This document shows positions 21,778-33,400 of a stretch of 64,000 nucleotides of DNA, in pieces. How positions within the stretch are numbered: position 1 is the stretch's first letter; each line of letters starts with the position of its first letter. Position numbers and translations under genes: made by a program. Origin of the DNA: Diadophis punctatus similis (Eukaryota; Chordata; Lepidosauria; Squamata; Dipsadidae); assembly GCA_023053685.1 (NCBI GenBank), contig JALIGW010000002.1, positions 245,302,177 through 245,366,176 of the forward strand, given 5' to 3'. Under the pieces are notes generated by a model. The model was not told where the DNA came from. It saw nothing but the letters and a program-made list of their open reading frames with translations, and searched no databases.

Positions 21778-22182
21778 AAATATAGTTCATAAAATCATCT
21801 GCCATAATGTCCTACCTGTGAACGAATACTTCAGCTTCAAACGCAACAACACACGCGCACACAATAGATTCGAAACTCGACTACAGAAAATACAACTTCA
21901 GCAACAGAGTGATCAATGCCTGGAATGCACTACCTGACTCTGTGGTTTCTTCCCCAAACCCCAAAAAATTTAACCTTAGACTGTCTACAGTCGACCTCAC
22001 CCCGTTCCTAAGAGGTCTGTAAGGGGCGTGCATAACCGCACCATCGTGCCTACCATCCCTGTCCTACTGTCCTATTGTCCAAATTTACTTATACCTACTT
22101 TGCTTTTGTTTATGTTTATACCATACCTGTTATCTTGTAAACATTTTGACAAATAAAATAAATAAATAAAATAAAAATAAAA
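21778..22182 (+). mobile_element. LINE 3' end inserted beside the KRAB-like exon, unit B
   Basis: The end of a LINE coding frame (VINAWNALPDSVV-like and FNLRLSTVD-like words; this copy has an internal deletion) is followed by a 3'UTR with ACAAATAAAATAAATAAA. The left-edge copy (near 300) lacks it. The unit F counterpart is 61567-61988. Confidence 0.75.
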
Positions 22183-22888
22183 TGATATTGAACATGATCT
22201 GTAAATGATGTGGAAGAGGCAGGAGAAAATAGGATTATTGGATGAGGATACAAAATAATGAAGACTGAATCGTAATTCAAAAATATCTCAATAAGACAAA
22301 ACGGAAGAAACCAGCAGGATGAAGTCCAACAGGGACCAAAGCATAGTTGTGGGAAGGAAAACTCAGTGGAAGATGAGAGAGATCAGATGGGGCAGAGCGT
22401 GTGTGAAAAGGGCTGCTCTTTCCTGCTCTTTTTGGAGGCTGCAAGGCCACAAAGATTCCAGTTAGGCTTTTCATAAGTTTATTTACAATTATTCAAGTGA
22501 GCCTTCTGGCCATCAGCTTGTTCCAGCAGCTGCTCACAATACCCCCCTCAAAACTTCCTTTGTTCTTTCAAAAACATCCACCATCAAAACATCCACCTGT
22601 GATGTAGGGGCTCCCACATCACAGCCTCTTCTGGGCAAAACGAGGAAAATACAAAGTTTAGAAATTCTACGTATCTTTTTAAAGCAGAAGCAAAGAAAAG
22701 ATTAGCATAAAAACAAAGGATTTTATTTTTCGCTTTTCAGACAGAGCTCAAAGAAAGAGGATCTCTTTTGTGGGTTAAGAAAACACGAGCTCAATTCAAC
22801 TAATTTCAACTCCTTTCCTTTCCCCCAAAGAGGTCAGTGTGTGTTAATAACACATTACAAATCTGAGTAAATATTTTAAAGCACAATT
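22183..22888 (-). other. Intron of unit B
   Basis: Paralogue of 269-1020 and almost identical to 61989-62694. No genes seen. Confidence 0.55.
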
Positions 22889-22889
22889 T

Positions 22890-23435
22890 ACACTTTTTTT
22901 TCAAATGCACCTGCGGGATACGCATGCTCAGAGTCCTCGTGGTCTGACAGATCACAGAGAGACTTTCTGAAAGAAACTTTCGCAAACTTCCTTCCCGGAT
23001 CCACCCGGATTCCCTCGGGGATCCTTGGCTGGGCGAGGAGGCAGATCCAGCCCTGGGACGGAGCCCCCTTTGACCTCTGGAGAGAAGGGAGGGGTCTGCT
23101 CCCTGCAGGAAATGCCAGAGCTGGATCACCCCGAGGAAAACCCTGCAAACCGAATAGCGGAATCCGCAGCTCCCTTCCTTCTGGCGGGGAGAAGATCTCC
23201 TGGCAGGAGGTAGAGCAGCCCAACCTGCACTGAGCGGGATCCAGGAGCCTCTCCCAAGGGATCCAACGCCAATCCTCTCCAGGCGAAGGAAAGCGGAGAT
23301 CCAGCCAGTGGGAGGGGAGAGGCGGGGGCAGGCCTTCCAGCTTCCTCTCAGGCTCCGCCTACTATTTGAAGCCCTGCCTCTTCTCTGCCTCTTCTCCTTC
23401 CCCCTCCCCCTTTCAGCTAGGATCACGTGCTCTGA
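22890..23435 (-). promoter_or_regulatory. GC-rich promoter and first exon, copy 3 (unit B)
   Basis: Same layout as copy 1. The E-box is CACGTG at 23425-23430. The first-exon donor is weaker (GCAG|GTTGGG, last exon base 23225), and the second donor seen in copies 2, 6 and 7 is mutated. A Gypsy fragment begins only about 40 bases upstream of the E-box, so the native upstream region has been replaced. Confidence 0.58.
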
Positions 23436-23472
23436 AACCCTTTGCGTGTGTTTGTGATTGTGTCTTTCTCAG

Positions 23473-24620
23473 ATAGAAAAAGAAGTCGAGGACTATGTTA
23501 AAAGCTGCACAATGTGCACGGCCATGAAAAAGAGACTGGGGAGACCCCCCCTCCCTGGCCTGCTGCAGCAGGTGGCAGACCCGGCCCGGCCCTGGGAGGA
23601 GATCGCTATGGATTTTATCAGTAGTAGACCTGTTCTCCAAGCATGCCCACTTAACCCCTGCTCTGGGCTCCCCTCAGCGAGAAAACTTGCCAAGTTATTT
23701 ATTAAGCAAATATACATGGCATTCTATGTACAATTATTTCTGACCGGGGGGGGGGGTTCCAATTTACCGCCAAGTTCTGGATGGAGTTTGTTAGGTCCAT
23801 CGGGTGCTCGCAGGGGTTTAGCTCAGCTTTTCATCCGAGTACCAATGGGGCCGTAGAACGAGCAAATATGTTGGTGGAGCAATATTGAAGATGTTAGCTC
23901 AACTATCAGCAGTTTAATTGGGTAGAATTGCTGCCATTCCCTGAGGTGGCATACAATAATGCTGTGCATAGCAGCACTGGTCTAACTCCTTTTCAGATCA
24001 ATAGCAGCATGGAGTTTGTTCCCATGCCTAGGGAACCCCTCTCATCAGTATCCCTAAATGAATGGATGGAGTCTTTGAAGGAGGGGTGGGAAAATACCAA
24101 GTGTGCCCTAAGGGAAGCAGCGAAAACATATAAAACGCAAGCGGATAAACGCCATCAACCCCCAAGAGCCGTTTTGAGTCGGAAGCAAGGTCTACCTCTT
24201 GACGAAGTACCTTAAACTGAGACTCTCATCACAGTTTATAGGCCCTTTCCCAATAGAGAGAATAATCAACCCGGTCACAGTACAGCTTAAACTCCCGCAG
24301 CTGTTAGGGAAAGTGCATCCATTCTTTCACATTAGCCAGTTAAAACCAACGGTAGGCTCACCGATCAGACCGGTAGATCGGGCAGCCCCAAAGCCCATAG
24401 TCGTGCAGGGGGAGACACATTATGAGGTAAAGAAGATTTTAGATTCAAGGCTGCATAGGGGACGATTGCAGTACCTTGTGCGTTGGTAGGGATCCCCCTT
24501 TTCTGAAGCCACATGGGTAAAGAGCTGGGATGTAAAGACAGATGGGTTGATTAAACAGTTTCATGATGAGTTCCCTCAAAAGCCTAAAGGGCCTCTGGGG
24601 GGGGGAAGGAAGAGGGGGGT
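23473..24620 (+). mobile_element. Gypsy (chromovirus-like) retrotransposon 3' fragment, decayed
   Basis: Reading on the plus strand gives the tail of an integrase zinc-binding region (VKSCTMCTAMKKR), the start of the catalytic core, then after frame breaks the C-terminal integrase (YNNAVHSSTGLTPFQIN) and a chromodomain-like end ([22 protein letters not shown], with a stop after the Trp). The gag, protease and reverse transcriptase parts and the 5' LTR are absent. Frameshifts and stops make it non-functional. It ends about 75 bases before a 400-bp LTR. Confidence 0.82.
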
Positions 24621-24695
24621 TGAGGTGAGCCTTGACTAATTTCCTCTGTATATTTTGTCGTGCAGGAAATCCTCTTCAATTGAGGGGGGGCAGCC

Positions 24696-25095
24696 TGTCA
24701 ACCCTGAAGCTGACCTGGATGAAGCCATCTTGGAGCTTCAGTGTTGCCACAATGGAGTGAGGGATAGAGAGGGAGGGGTTTAGAGAAAGCTGGGGTTGTG
24801 TAGTCAAAATAAAATACTTTCTCCTGGGAACCAAGGACGTTCTCACACCTGGCCGGAGGGAGGAGGAGTGATGTCACCAGTTCAGCGGACGCTGCTTTGA
24901 TTGGGCCATGTGACTGATTGTCTGGGATTGAGGGGAAAACTTTTATTTTTAATTAGGTGAAAACCAAGGGGCCCTTCAGAGTTGGTTTTCACCAGATATT
25001 TGTCAATTTCATATTTCCAATAAAGCTATTCTTTGAGAAATCCTCCTGCCTCAGAGTTTTTGCTTGCGATGGAGCTCTTACTTGGAACCCTGACA
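24696..25095 (+). mobile_element. 3' LTR of the Gypsy fragment
   Basis: A 400-bp LTR with perfect TGTCA...TGACA ends, preceded by a purine-rich tract (GAGGGGGGGCAGCC) typical of second-strand priming. AATAAA at about 25019 with TTCTTTGAG after it. Shares motif order with the solo LTRs in units B, D and F. Confidence 0.85.
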
Positions 25096-25784
25096 CCCAT
25101 TAGATCAGGCAGGAAAGGAGGAGGGGGAAATGGCTCCGATTTGGGGTTTCATCCTTCTCCAGGGGCGACAGCACAGGCACCCCGAAGAGGATCATTGCTG
25201 ACTAAGGCAAATAAAGATATACAGAGCTTCCCAAAATCGAAATGAATGATCCTGCTTGTTATCCCAACTGGCCCCGAAAGCAATAGAAGAAGAAAAATAT
25301 TAAACCAACAATCTGTGACATGGCTTAATCCTGGGGTAAATTTCATCCTACACTTTCTGAAGGGTGGGGGGCTCACTGAATACCTTCAGAAGGAAAAGCC
25401 CCAAATAAAAGATCCCCAATAAAGGATCCAGAGAATTTCAATTAAAATTTAAGCTTTAGGAGAAGGCCTAAGCGCTTCAGCTTACTAAACTGTAAGCCCA
25501 AGTGCATTATGGGACAAGGCCTAAACAGGAACAATCTGCACACATCGTAGTTAAAACTGTATCACTGAAAGAAGACCCAGTTTGGGCTGAGAGAACATTT
25601 CCCCATGAAAGAACCAGATGAAGGCTGGGCAGGGGAAGCCCCACCTCCACTTGAGTCCCCAGGCAGCCTCTTTCGGCTTCAGGGGTGCCTCCACCCAGCC
25701 GATGCGACTCCCCCACTCTGTGGCCTTCCGCCCAGGGTCCACCTCCAACTCGACCAAGAGTGGCTTCTTACAACTAATCTGACC
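25096..25784. other. Sequence without recognised genes
   Basis: From 25670 on it matches 51825-51925 (GGCTTCAGGGGTGCCTCCAC), giving the host context of the next LINE. Nothing coding was recognised in 25096-25670. Confidence 0.45.
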
Positions 25785-27840
25785 GGACACTTTTAAGAAC
25801 TTTCATTAAGTCTTACTTAGTGGCGATACGGGCGGCAAAATGTTCGCATTTTTCCGCTCTTATTGCGTCCGCTGACTCCCGCCCAGCCGCCCTGTTTAGG
25901 GTGACCCGCACCCTTCTGGCTAAGGAGGAAGGCGGAGATCCCTTGCAGGGTAGAGCTGAGGAATTTTCTCGGTTTCTGGCGGATAAAGTCATTTAGATTC
26001 GGACAGACCTGGACTCCGATTGGGCAGTACAGGCCGAGATGACCGGGGCAGGTCTTAGTCCGGTTATCTGGGATAGGTTTGAACCGGTGACTCCTGAGGA
26101 TGTAGACAAGGCCATAGGAGCGATGAGCTCCGCCACCTGTTTATTGGACCCGTGCCCCTCCTGGCTGGTTTCGGCCACCAGGGAGGTGTCACGCGGCTGG
26201 CTCCAGGCGTTGGTCAACGCTTCTTTGAGAGAAGGGTCCGTCCCGCAGCCCTTAAAAGCTGCGGTGGTGAGACCCCTCCTCAAGAAGCCTTCCCTGGACC
26301 CGGCGGATTTAAAGAACTTCCGTCCAGTCTCCAACCTTCCCTTCGCGGGGAAGGTTGAGAAAGTGGTGGCGCTCCAGCTCCTACGGCTGTTGGATGACAC
26401 GGATTTTCTGGATCCCTTTCAATCAGGTTTCAGGCGCGGCTACAGTACAGAAACGGCTTTGGTCACCCTGATGGATGATCTCTAGCGAGCCCGGGATGGA
26501 GGTTATTCCTCTATCCTGGTGCTACTTGACCTCTCAGCGGCCTTCGATACCATTGACCATGGTATCCTTCTGCATCGTCTTGGAGAGATGGGGATGGGCG
26601 GCACTGTTTTGCAGTGGTTCTCCTCCTTCCTCTCTGACAGGACGCAGTCGGTGTTGACAGGGGGGCAGAGGTCGAGCCCTAGGCCCCTACTATGTGGGGT
26701 GCCTCAGGGCTCGGTCCTCTCGCCCATCCTGTTTAACATCTACATGAAGCCACTGGGTGAGATCATCCGACGACACGGGGTGAGGTATCAGCAATATGCT
26801 GATGATACCCAGTTGTACATCTCCACCCCGTCTCAATTCGGGGAAGCCGTAGACGTAATGGGCCGCTGCCTGGATGATGTTAGGGTCTGGATGGGGAAGA
26901 ACTGGCTAAAACTTAACCCTGACAAGACTGAGTGGTTATGGATATTGCCTCCTAAGGACGTGACCAACTGTCCCTCCTTGGTTCTTGGGGGAGAGAAATT
27001 AGCTCCCTCAGAACGGGTCCGCAATTTGGGTGTCCTCCTAGATCCACAGCTAAAATTGGAGCAACATCTTTCAGCTGTGGCTAGGGGGACCTTTGCACAA
27101 GTAAGTCTTGTGCACCAATTGCGACCCTACTTGGAGAGGGAGGCACTTCTCACAGTCACTCATGCCCTCATCACCTCACGGCTGGATTACTGCAATGCGC
27201 TCTACATGGGGCTACCCTTGAAGAGTGTCCGGCGACTGCAACTGGTGCAAAATGCAGCTGCGCGAGCTGTGGTGGATGCACCCAGATGCACCCACGTAAC
27301 ACCAATTCTCCGCCAGCTGCATTGGTTGCCCATTAGTCTCCGGATCCAATTCAAGGTGTTGGTCGTTACCTTTAAAGCCCTACATGGCTCAGGGCCAGGT
27401 TACCTTCGGGACCGCATCCTGCCGCATACCTCCCTACGACCGGTCAGGGCCCACAGAGTCGGCCTCCTCCAGGTCCCATCGACCAAACAATGTCGGTTGG
27501 CGGGGCCGAGGGGGAGGGCCTTCTCTGTGGGAGCTCCCTCCCTGTGGAACCAGCTTCCCCCGGAGATCAGGACTGTCCCCACCCTGCTGGCCTTCCGGAA
27601 AGCAATAAAAACTTGGCTCTTCCGGCAGGCGGGTGAAAGCGAGACGATACTCTTTTAATTTTTATATATATGTTTTTAACTATTGTATTTTATTGCATTT
27701 GTACTGTCGAAATGGATCTGAATATGTTGTGAGCCGCCCAGAGTCCCTAGGGAGTTGGGCGGCATACAAATCCATTAAATTAAATTAAATTAAATTAAAT
27801 TAAATTAAATTAAATTAAATTAAATTAAATTAAATTAAAC
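25785..27840 (+). mobile_element. CR1/L3-group LINE with nearly intact reverse transcriptase
   Basis: One frame runs 26039-27658 with a single TAG (26483-26485), after which 26519-27658 is open for 379 codons. It shows DLSAAFDTIDHGILL, GVPQGSVLSPILFNIYM and the catalytic QYADDTQLY box, then the NWLKLNPDKTE and RLDYCNALYMGLP blocks of CR1/L2/L3-group enzymes. An upstream stop near 25994 ends the endonuclease side. The 3' end is GAGCCGCCCAGAGTC... and a (TAAAT)n tail. The paralogous site at about 51925-51945 is empty, which fixes the borders to within a few bases. Confidence 0.88.
27774..27838. repeat. (TTAAA)n microsatellite tail
   Basis: About 13 pure pentamer units follow the LINE 3' end. 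Confidence 0.95.
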
Positions 27841-27947
27841 GAATTATGCCTTCACTCTGCACCTTGGCAGAAAAACCCAATTTTATTGCATTGCCACATA
27901 AAGATTTTAAAAATGCTTATTTTCCAAATCAAGTTTCATTGACTCAC

Positions 27948-28200
27948 CTTTAAAGTTACAGCTAAGAGATCTCTGGATCACTTGTTACCTCTCTGAGTCA
28001 AGGCCAGGGATGATCCTCACCGCTGACCGGCTTGATTTCTCCTTAACTGATTGGTCCTTTGTGCAGGAAGCTGCTTCTCAAACCAGGCCAAGATTTCCAA
28101 ATTTTCTAGAACGGAGTCCAGGCCAAAAATTTCGTGAGTTCTGATCCAAGAACGCCCCTTTCTCCTCCCTGGAGTTCACGGCCAGATCCTCACTGGTGTC
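27948..28200 (-). pseudogene. Decayed KRAB-A-like exon
   Basis: Acceptor (TTTGCAG) and donor (GTGAGT) are still visible on the minus strand. The frame opens DTSEDLAVNSREEKG, then a short deletion shifts it and it stops early. It belongs to the promoter at 29.3 kb; no ZNF exon remains downstream of it before the next unit. Confidence 0.65.
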
Positions 28201-28416
28201 CTGCAAAGAGAAATAAAAAAGGCTCAGATGCCGACAGTAAAGCTGAGCTTAATCTATCAGCAACCTGAACGAGGAAGGAAAAAATAAGATTATTTGTTGA
28301 AGATACAAAGTAACAGGAGATGAAATTGTGATTCAAGAAGATCTTGATGGGCCAAAATGGAAGAAACCAGGAAGACGGAAGTCCAAGTGGGAGCAACAAA
28401 TAGTTGTGAGTAGGAA

Positions 28417-28992
28417 TGATGGAGAAAAAACAGGACTACAGGCCTTTCGGAATCAAAAGAAGTCTTGTTTTTATTTTGCGCAAAATGGTTCAGAGTGAAA
28501 ACCACCTGAGATCTGAACGACCTTCCAATGAAAAACATGAAGTATATATATTCTTGCATTCATAGCAAAGGCACACATACATCAGCGATTGGTTACATTT
28601 AGGGATCAGCCTCTGTTTCCCTATTAGGAAGGAAAATTACACATAGTAAAACCACGTATACGTTATAATATGGTTCAACCCACCCACCCCTGGTTGCTAT
28701 CCAAAAGCAGAACTGTCTTATGCCTATGTGCGCAGATATCTAATATAGCTATATATGTCCACATTCCTTACGGTATGTATTTAGCCAATCATAACTTATG
28801 CCTTAGCCTCTACCCTAGATTCATGCAAAAACAGGGTGTTGCTATGCTTCCTCTGCACATTCCCAGCAAAGAGGCCCTTTTTTGCTTTTTTGCCTCTAAT
28901 ATCAAGTGCTAGAAAGAAGGATCCTACGGCCATCTAATCTAGCCCCTTTTCTTACTTCTTGATTTATTTAATTACCTGTTTTATTCTGCCTT
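28417..28992. mobile_element. Unclassified 576-bp insertion with 5-bp duplication
   Basis: Between GAGTAGGAA and AACTCAAAGG, which are adjacent in the paralogues (for example 49545-49560), lies 576 bases starting TGATGGAGAAAAAACAGG. AGGAA flanks it on both sides (28412-28416 and 28993-28997). The ends are not TG...CA and I see no reading frame, so the class is open. Confidence 0.55.
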
Positions 28993-29239
28993 AGGAAAAC
29001 TCAAAGGAAGTCAAGCGAGATCAGAAAAGGGTTGCTCTTTCCCGCTTTTGGAGGCTGCATCCCAGGCTTCCTGGACCCAATGCTACTTTGGACAGGCATT
29101 TTAAAATCAGGCAAGGCAACCTTCTGGCCATCAGCTTTTTCTAGCAGCTGCTCACAAGACCAGCCTCAAAACTTCCTTAGAGTTTCTGCTTTCTAAAACA
29201 TCCACCATGGAGGCCACATCCCAGCCTCCCCATTGCAAT

Positions 29240-29683
29240 GAAACCAGTCTGTGTTAATTCCACATTGCATCTCTCAAAACACCTTTTACAGCTCCGTTGA
29301 CTCCATTTCTGCAACTGGGCTTGAGGGAAACGGATGTTCAGAGACTTCCTGTTCAAACGGACGACAGAGAGACCTTCTGAAAGTAACTTCCCCCAAAGCT
29401 CCTTCCCGGATCCACCCGAAGCCCCCCGGGGAGCCTTGGCCGGGCGAGGAGGGGGCAGATCCAGCCCGGGGACGGAGCCCCCTTTGCCCCCCTGCAAGGA
29501 AGGGAGGGATCCGCTCCCTGCAGGCAACTCCAGAGCCGGATCTCCCCGAGGAAAACCCTTCTTGGGGAGAAGATCTCCTGGCAGGAGGGGCGGCATGGAG
29601 GCCGGAGGGAGAGCAGCCTCACCTGCCCCGAGCGGGATCCAGGAGCCTCTGCCGAAGGAACCAGCGCCGATCCTCGCCGGGTG
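29240..29683 (-). promoter_or_regulatory. GC-rich first exon, copy 4, upstream part deleted
   Basis: Keeps the donor GGGGCAG|GTGAGG (last exon base 29633). At about 29683 it jumps to sequence that in other copies lies over 700 bases further upstream (TAGGAAAACATTATC), so the E-box and GC boxes are gone. Together with the broken KRAB exon at 28.0 kb and the lack of a ZNF exon this looks like a dead unit. Confidence 0.55.
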
Positions 29684-30483
29684 AAGCTAGGAAAACATTA
29701 TCTTGGGTAGGGCTGGGGAGGAGATGCCATTTCATGGAGGACGGAGGAGGAGGAGAGAATTAACCAGGATTAGAGGAAAGGGATGAGTTAAGGTGGGTCT
29801 CTTTTAGTGAAGCCAATGAATCCCACAAAACTACTTGAAGTGATGTCTCTATGGAAAATTCCGTAATTGGTTCCAGATTGGCAGAAATAAGCAAGAAGAA
29901 TATTTAATGTAACATGGTATGTGAATAATGATGAAATACCACAGTAAGAGAATAACAAGAATATCCATAAAGAAACTTAAATACAATCTAAATTAACAGG
30001 TTAAGAGAATTGGAGTCCACCCCACCCACCCAAGCAGGAGACGCTACACCATTTCTGACAGGTCAAATTAAAAAGATGACAAGCTTTATTTAATAACAAC
30101 ATGGCAGGGACCTTTTTTCTCTCTTTACCACAATTATGTTCTGCTTTTTTCTTTTTTTGAAAAGCTTTCAGGATAAAACCTTTTCTATGCTACAAGGACT
30201 TCTAGGGCTCCTCTCTGAGGGGACTCACAAATGCAGGACAACAATTGTCTCATTTCAAGCAATAGATTTTCCACACACCAAGCTCTGATGGGGTTTCTCA
30301 CCTGGAAAGATTGTACAGCCATCCGACCACCTGGAGGGTTTCTGGAGGGCATTTTTACCTGCAGACCCAGGTAGACAGTCCAGAAAAATATTTCCCACAC
30401 ACCAAACGCACAATTTCTTTTTCTTGTCTATCCACAGAGATCTCAGTGAAGTCAGTATTTTGCAATATTCCAAATATTTATAC
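29684..30483. other. Promoter-upstream duplicon with decayed fingers
   Basis: Paralogue of 8515-9355 and 41765-42600. Decayed finger words on the minus strand near 30250-30400. No live gene. Confidence 0.5.
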
Positions 30484-30575
30484 AGAATAGAACAGAACAG
30501 AATTCTTTATTGGCCAAGTGTGAGTGGACACAGAAGGAATTTGTCTTTGGTGACTCCCTTTTGCAAATGCTCCAA
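30484..30575 (-). repeat. L3 LINE 3' stub with contracted AATAG tail
   Basis: Only about four imperfect AATAG/AACAG units precede TTCTTTATTGGCCAAGTGTG. This is the short allele of the insertion at 9355-9665 and 42600-42870. Confidence 0.75.
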
Positions 30576-31049
30576 GGTTTATCAAGATTTCATTACAAGT
30601 AGTTCTCAACTTAAGGCAAGCATTGATGGCCCATAAAACAATTCTGGCCATTGTAAAATGTTTTTCTCCCACCCGCTTTCCATGTTATGTGACCACATTG
30701 TGAGCACTTGTCAACCGGCTGGCTTTTGCGATCAGATTTGCTTTATACTTAGGATTCCTTTTTGCTTACTGACCACAAAACATGCTATAAAATGAGATTC
30801 GGTCATATGAGTGCCAGAAGGTACAACTGTATAAACCTGTGACCGGAAATCTGTTGCTAATTGTGATTGTAAGTGTGCTCTGCAATAAATGTCCTCCATT
30901 CCCCAACACTTGTAACTTTCTTTTCTTTTCTTTTTCAGTCTGCTAAGTTACTAGTGCTGCTGCTTGTTGAGCCAAATGTATGCACTTTTCCTTGATTACG
31001 GATTCTCAGATTGTATTTAAAGTGACTTGACTAAAACATTTTCCTCACC

Positions 31050-31400
31050 ACCAAACAATTGTAGGATTCCCCTGTTGTCATTGTGTGAAGTTCCTGGTGA
31101 ACATTAAGATGTGACTTTTGGAAAAAAATGTTTCCCACATTGTTCACGACGGAAGATATTTCTCTCTTCTATGGATTTTCTGATGGATTTTTAGCTTTGA
31201 TTTACAATGAAAAGATTTCTCTCACTCTGCTCACTTGTAAAGGCACTTGCCTGGGTGATTTCGGGTGTGCCTGCGAAATTCTGAAGGGTGGGTGGAACAT
31301 TTCTCACAATCTGAACGTTTATATGGTTTTTCTCCACTGTGGATTCGCTGATGTATCCGCAAGAATACTTTTTTCAGAAAAAACATTTATTGCACTGAGG
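31050..31400 (-). pseudogene. 3' remnant of second ZNF type, copy 2
   Basis: Same broken fingers and same end point as 10080-10475 (TTTTTCAGAAAAAACATTTATTGC...). Cys and His losses and indels rule out a working product. Confidence 0.55.
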
Positions 31401-32725
31401 CAAAGAATGAGTTCAGGAGCTCTGATTTCTCTCTGCTGCCTATAACTTCTTTGCCCTCTTCTCTCTTTACTGGACTGACTGTTGCCTTCATTTTGGGCAC
31501 TCCCAATTCTGAAATTCAAGGAGAATCCGGGGGGGGGGGTTGTCCCCTTCTCAGGACACCCAGACTCCCCCCTACAGTCAATCCCCACCTCCCGATCATC
31601 TGAACTGGCTCTGCAGGACCCTTGCTCAAAGCAGGACCTCAGCCAGCCCACAGCAGGCACCCATGCTCAAAGGTGAGAGTGGCAGCATCAGGATTTGAAC
31701 CTAGGACCAGCTGGTTCCTCCCACTCCTCAACTGTGGTCCCGGGGCTGCTGCACCAGGAAGCAACTTCTGGAGGGAGGGTCTCTGCCACAGGCCCAGCTG
31801 AGCGTCCTTGGTGCTGAAGGGGCGTCCCTCCTGTGTGGGGTCTGAAAATCTTCCCCTCACCCTCTCTGCTTCTACTGGAGGTGGGGGTTCTGAGTTGTAC
31901 TTCCAAACTCTCCCTTTAGTAGAGGGTGCTGGGGCCCCTCCCTTTGAGATGGTCTTGGGGGGGCTACAGAGGGGTCTATTTGGAAGGGGGACAGAAAAGA
32001 GGCCTTGAAAATCATTCAAAGAAAGCTAATGGGGATGAAGATTGGGGGAGGGAGAAAAAAGTTTTGAAGTATCCAGGGAGATTGGGGTCGAAGGGCTGGG
32101 AGAGCCCAGGAGTATGGGTGTAGGTATCTTTACTGTGACCCCCCTCCCCAGATCCCCCCCAAAGGAAGAGGGATAGAGAAGCATGGATATTACTTTCCTT
32201 GCAGCCCAGAGAGTTCCTAGGGGTCTCTTCCCATCTCTCATATTTTCTGCCGTTTTGGGGGGGGGGCAAAGAGACCCCACTAAGGATCCAAGGTTCCCTC
32301 CAGAGCGTTAGGTGGACTGCTGGACCAGTTGAGTGGCTGCCTGCCTTTTTCCATTCTGGGAAGATGGAGGTCCCTCAAGAAGTGCCTCCCCTTCCCCTCA
32401 TTTTCCTCCCCCCTCCTTCACCTCACCAAGGGTGGATCCTGCTGGGACCGATAGTTCCCCATCTCTCCTCTAGCGGACATCCGTAGCCGCCTCTCCTCTG
32501 AGAAACATGGGTCCACCCTCTAGCAGCTGCTGGGAACCATGAGCCCTGGACTCCCTGACGGCCTTCCTCCTCTCCGCAGCCCATTTCCTGATCCAGTGGA
32601 GGTCCGAATGCCACTTCCTCAACCCACTTTGGCTGCACAGTATGGCACAATTTTGAACTGCCATCTTGTCTGTTTTGACCCACCCAGTCTATCTCCTGAA
32701 AAAGGCCCTCTTGATTATTTTAAAC
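31401..32725. other. GC-rich duplicon joining into ZNF 3' flank
   Basis: Combines the block of 10476-10860 with that of 13340-13700 and 16240-16690, skipping most of the 12-16 kb material. No gene supported. Confidence 0.5.
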
Positions 32726-32731
32726 AATACT

Positions 32732-32737
32732 TTTATT
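32732..32737 (-). terminator. Polyadenylation signal of ZNF unit D
   Basis: AATAAA on the minus strand in the conserved unit 3' end context. Confidence 0.6.
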
Positions 32738-33074
32738 AAGGATTATATGCAAAGAAAGATAGTACAAATATTTCTGTATGAATATATGAAAAAGACAATG
32801 AGAGAAAGGAGAAAAATTCCTTCCAAAAAAGATAATAGGAAAAAAAACTTTTCCTCTTCATCCTCAACCAGAAGATTCAACAACAAAATTTTATCACTAA
32901 ATAAACCACCAGATTCATTCCACCCTTCGCCCCATTTTCTCTCCTCTAAGTTTTCAGTTCTCCTCATTGATCAACACAGTCTACTAAAAAATTAAGGGAA
33001 ATACCTGGTTCCTTGACTTACGACTGAAGGAACCTATGACCGGAAATACATTCCAATTTGCGGTGATAGGTCAA

Positions 33075-33400
33075 TGTCACGCAGTGATTTTTATTGCCTG
33101 TTATATGTATATGCAGGGAGATGCATCCCTATTCATTATAATGGTTTATTCCTGAGCACGTGATTGATATGTTCTTGTACGCATGTGTGCATTCCTTTCT
33201 CCGATCTCTCTTTCTGTTCCTGGCTTCTATTGAAGCAAGACCTACTTTTATATCAGAGATGTAAACTAATGAGGATTTATTGTTTTTGTACCGAAATAAA
33301 TATTTTTACTTAGACTTTAAACTACGGTTTCTTTTCTAATGTCAGATGTCCGGGAAAAGATCAAACGTCTCCTTTGTGAGATTAATTATCACCTCTGTCA
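33075..33400 (+). mobile_element. Solo LTR in the 3'UTR of unit D
   Basis: 326 bases starting TGTCACGCAG and ending CTCTGTCA, flanked by the 5-bp duplication GTCAA (33070-33074 and 33401-33405). GAAATAAATA near 33293 may be its poly(A) signal. The other units have the uninterrupted text GGTCAAGGACTTCC here. Family unknown. Confidence 0.82.

Larger units (their letters stand above)
17300..24195. repeat. Segmental duplication, left copy (paired with 57400-64000)
   Basis: ZNF exon, solo LTR, two hATs, KRAB-like exon, LINE stub, promoter and Gypsy fragment occur in the same order at a spacing of about 39.8-40.0 kb. Identity is highest in 22200-24195, where only scattered single-base changes are visible. 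Confidence 0.9.

Noticed and set aside
22806..23426. 206-residue frame identical in units B and F (62612-63232)
   Set aside because: It crosses splice donors of the first exon, is GC-driven, and is identical only because the duplication is recent; other promoter copies do not keep the frame.
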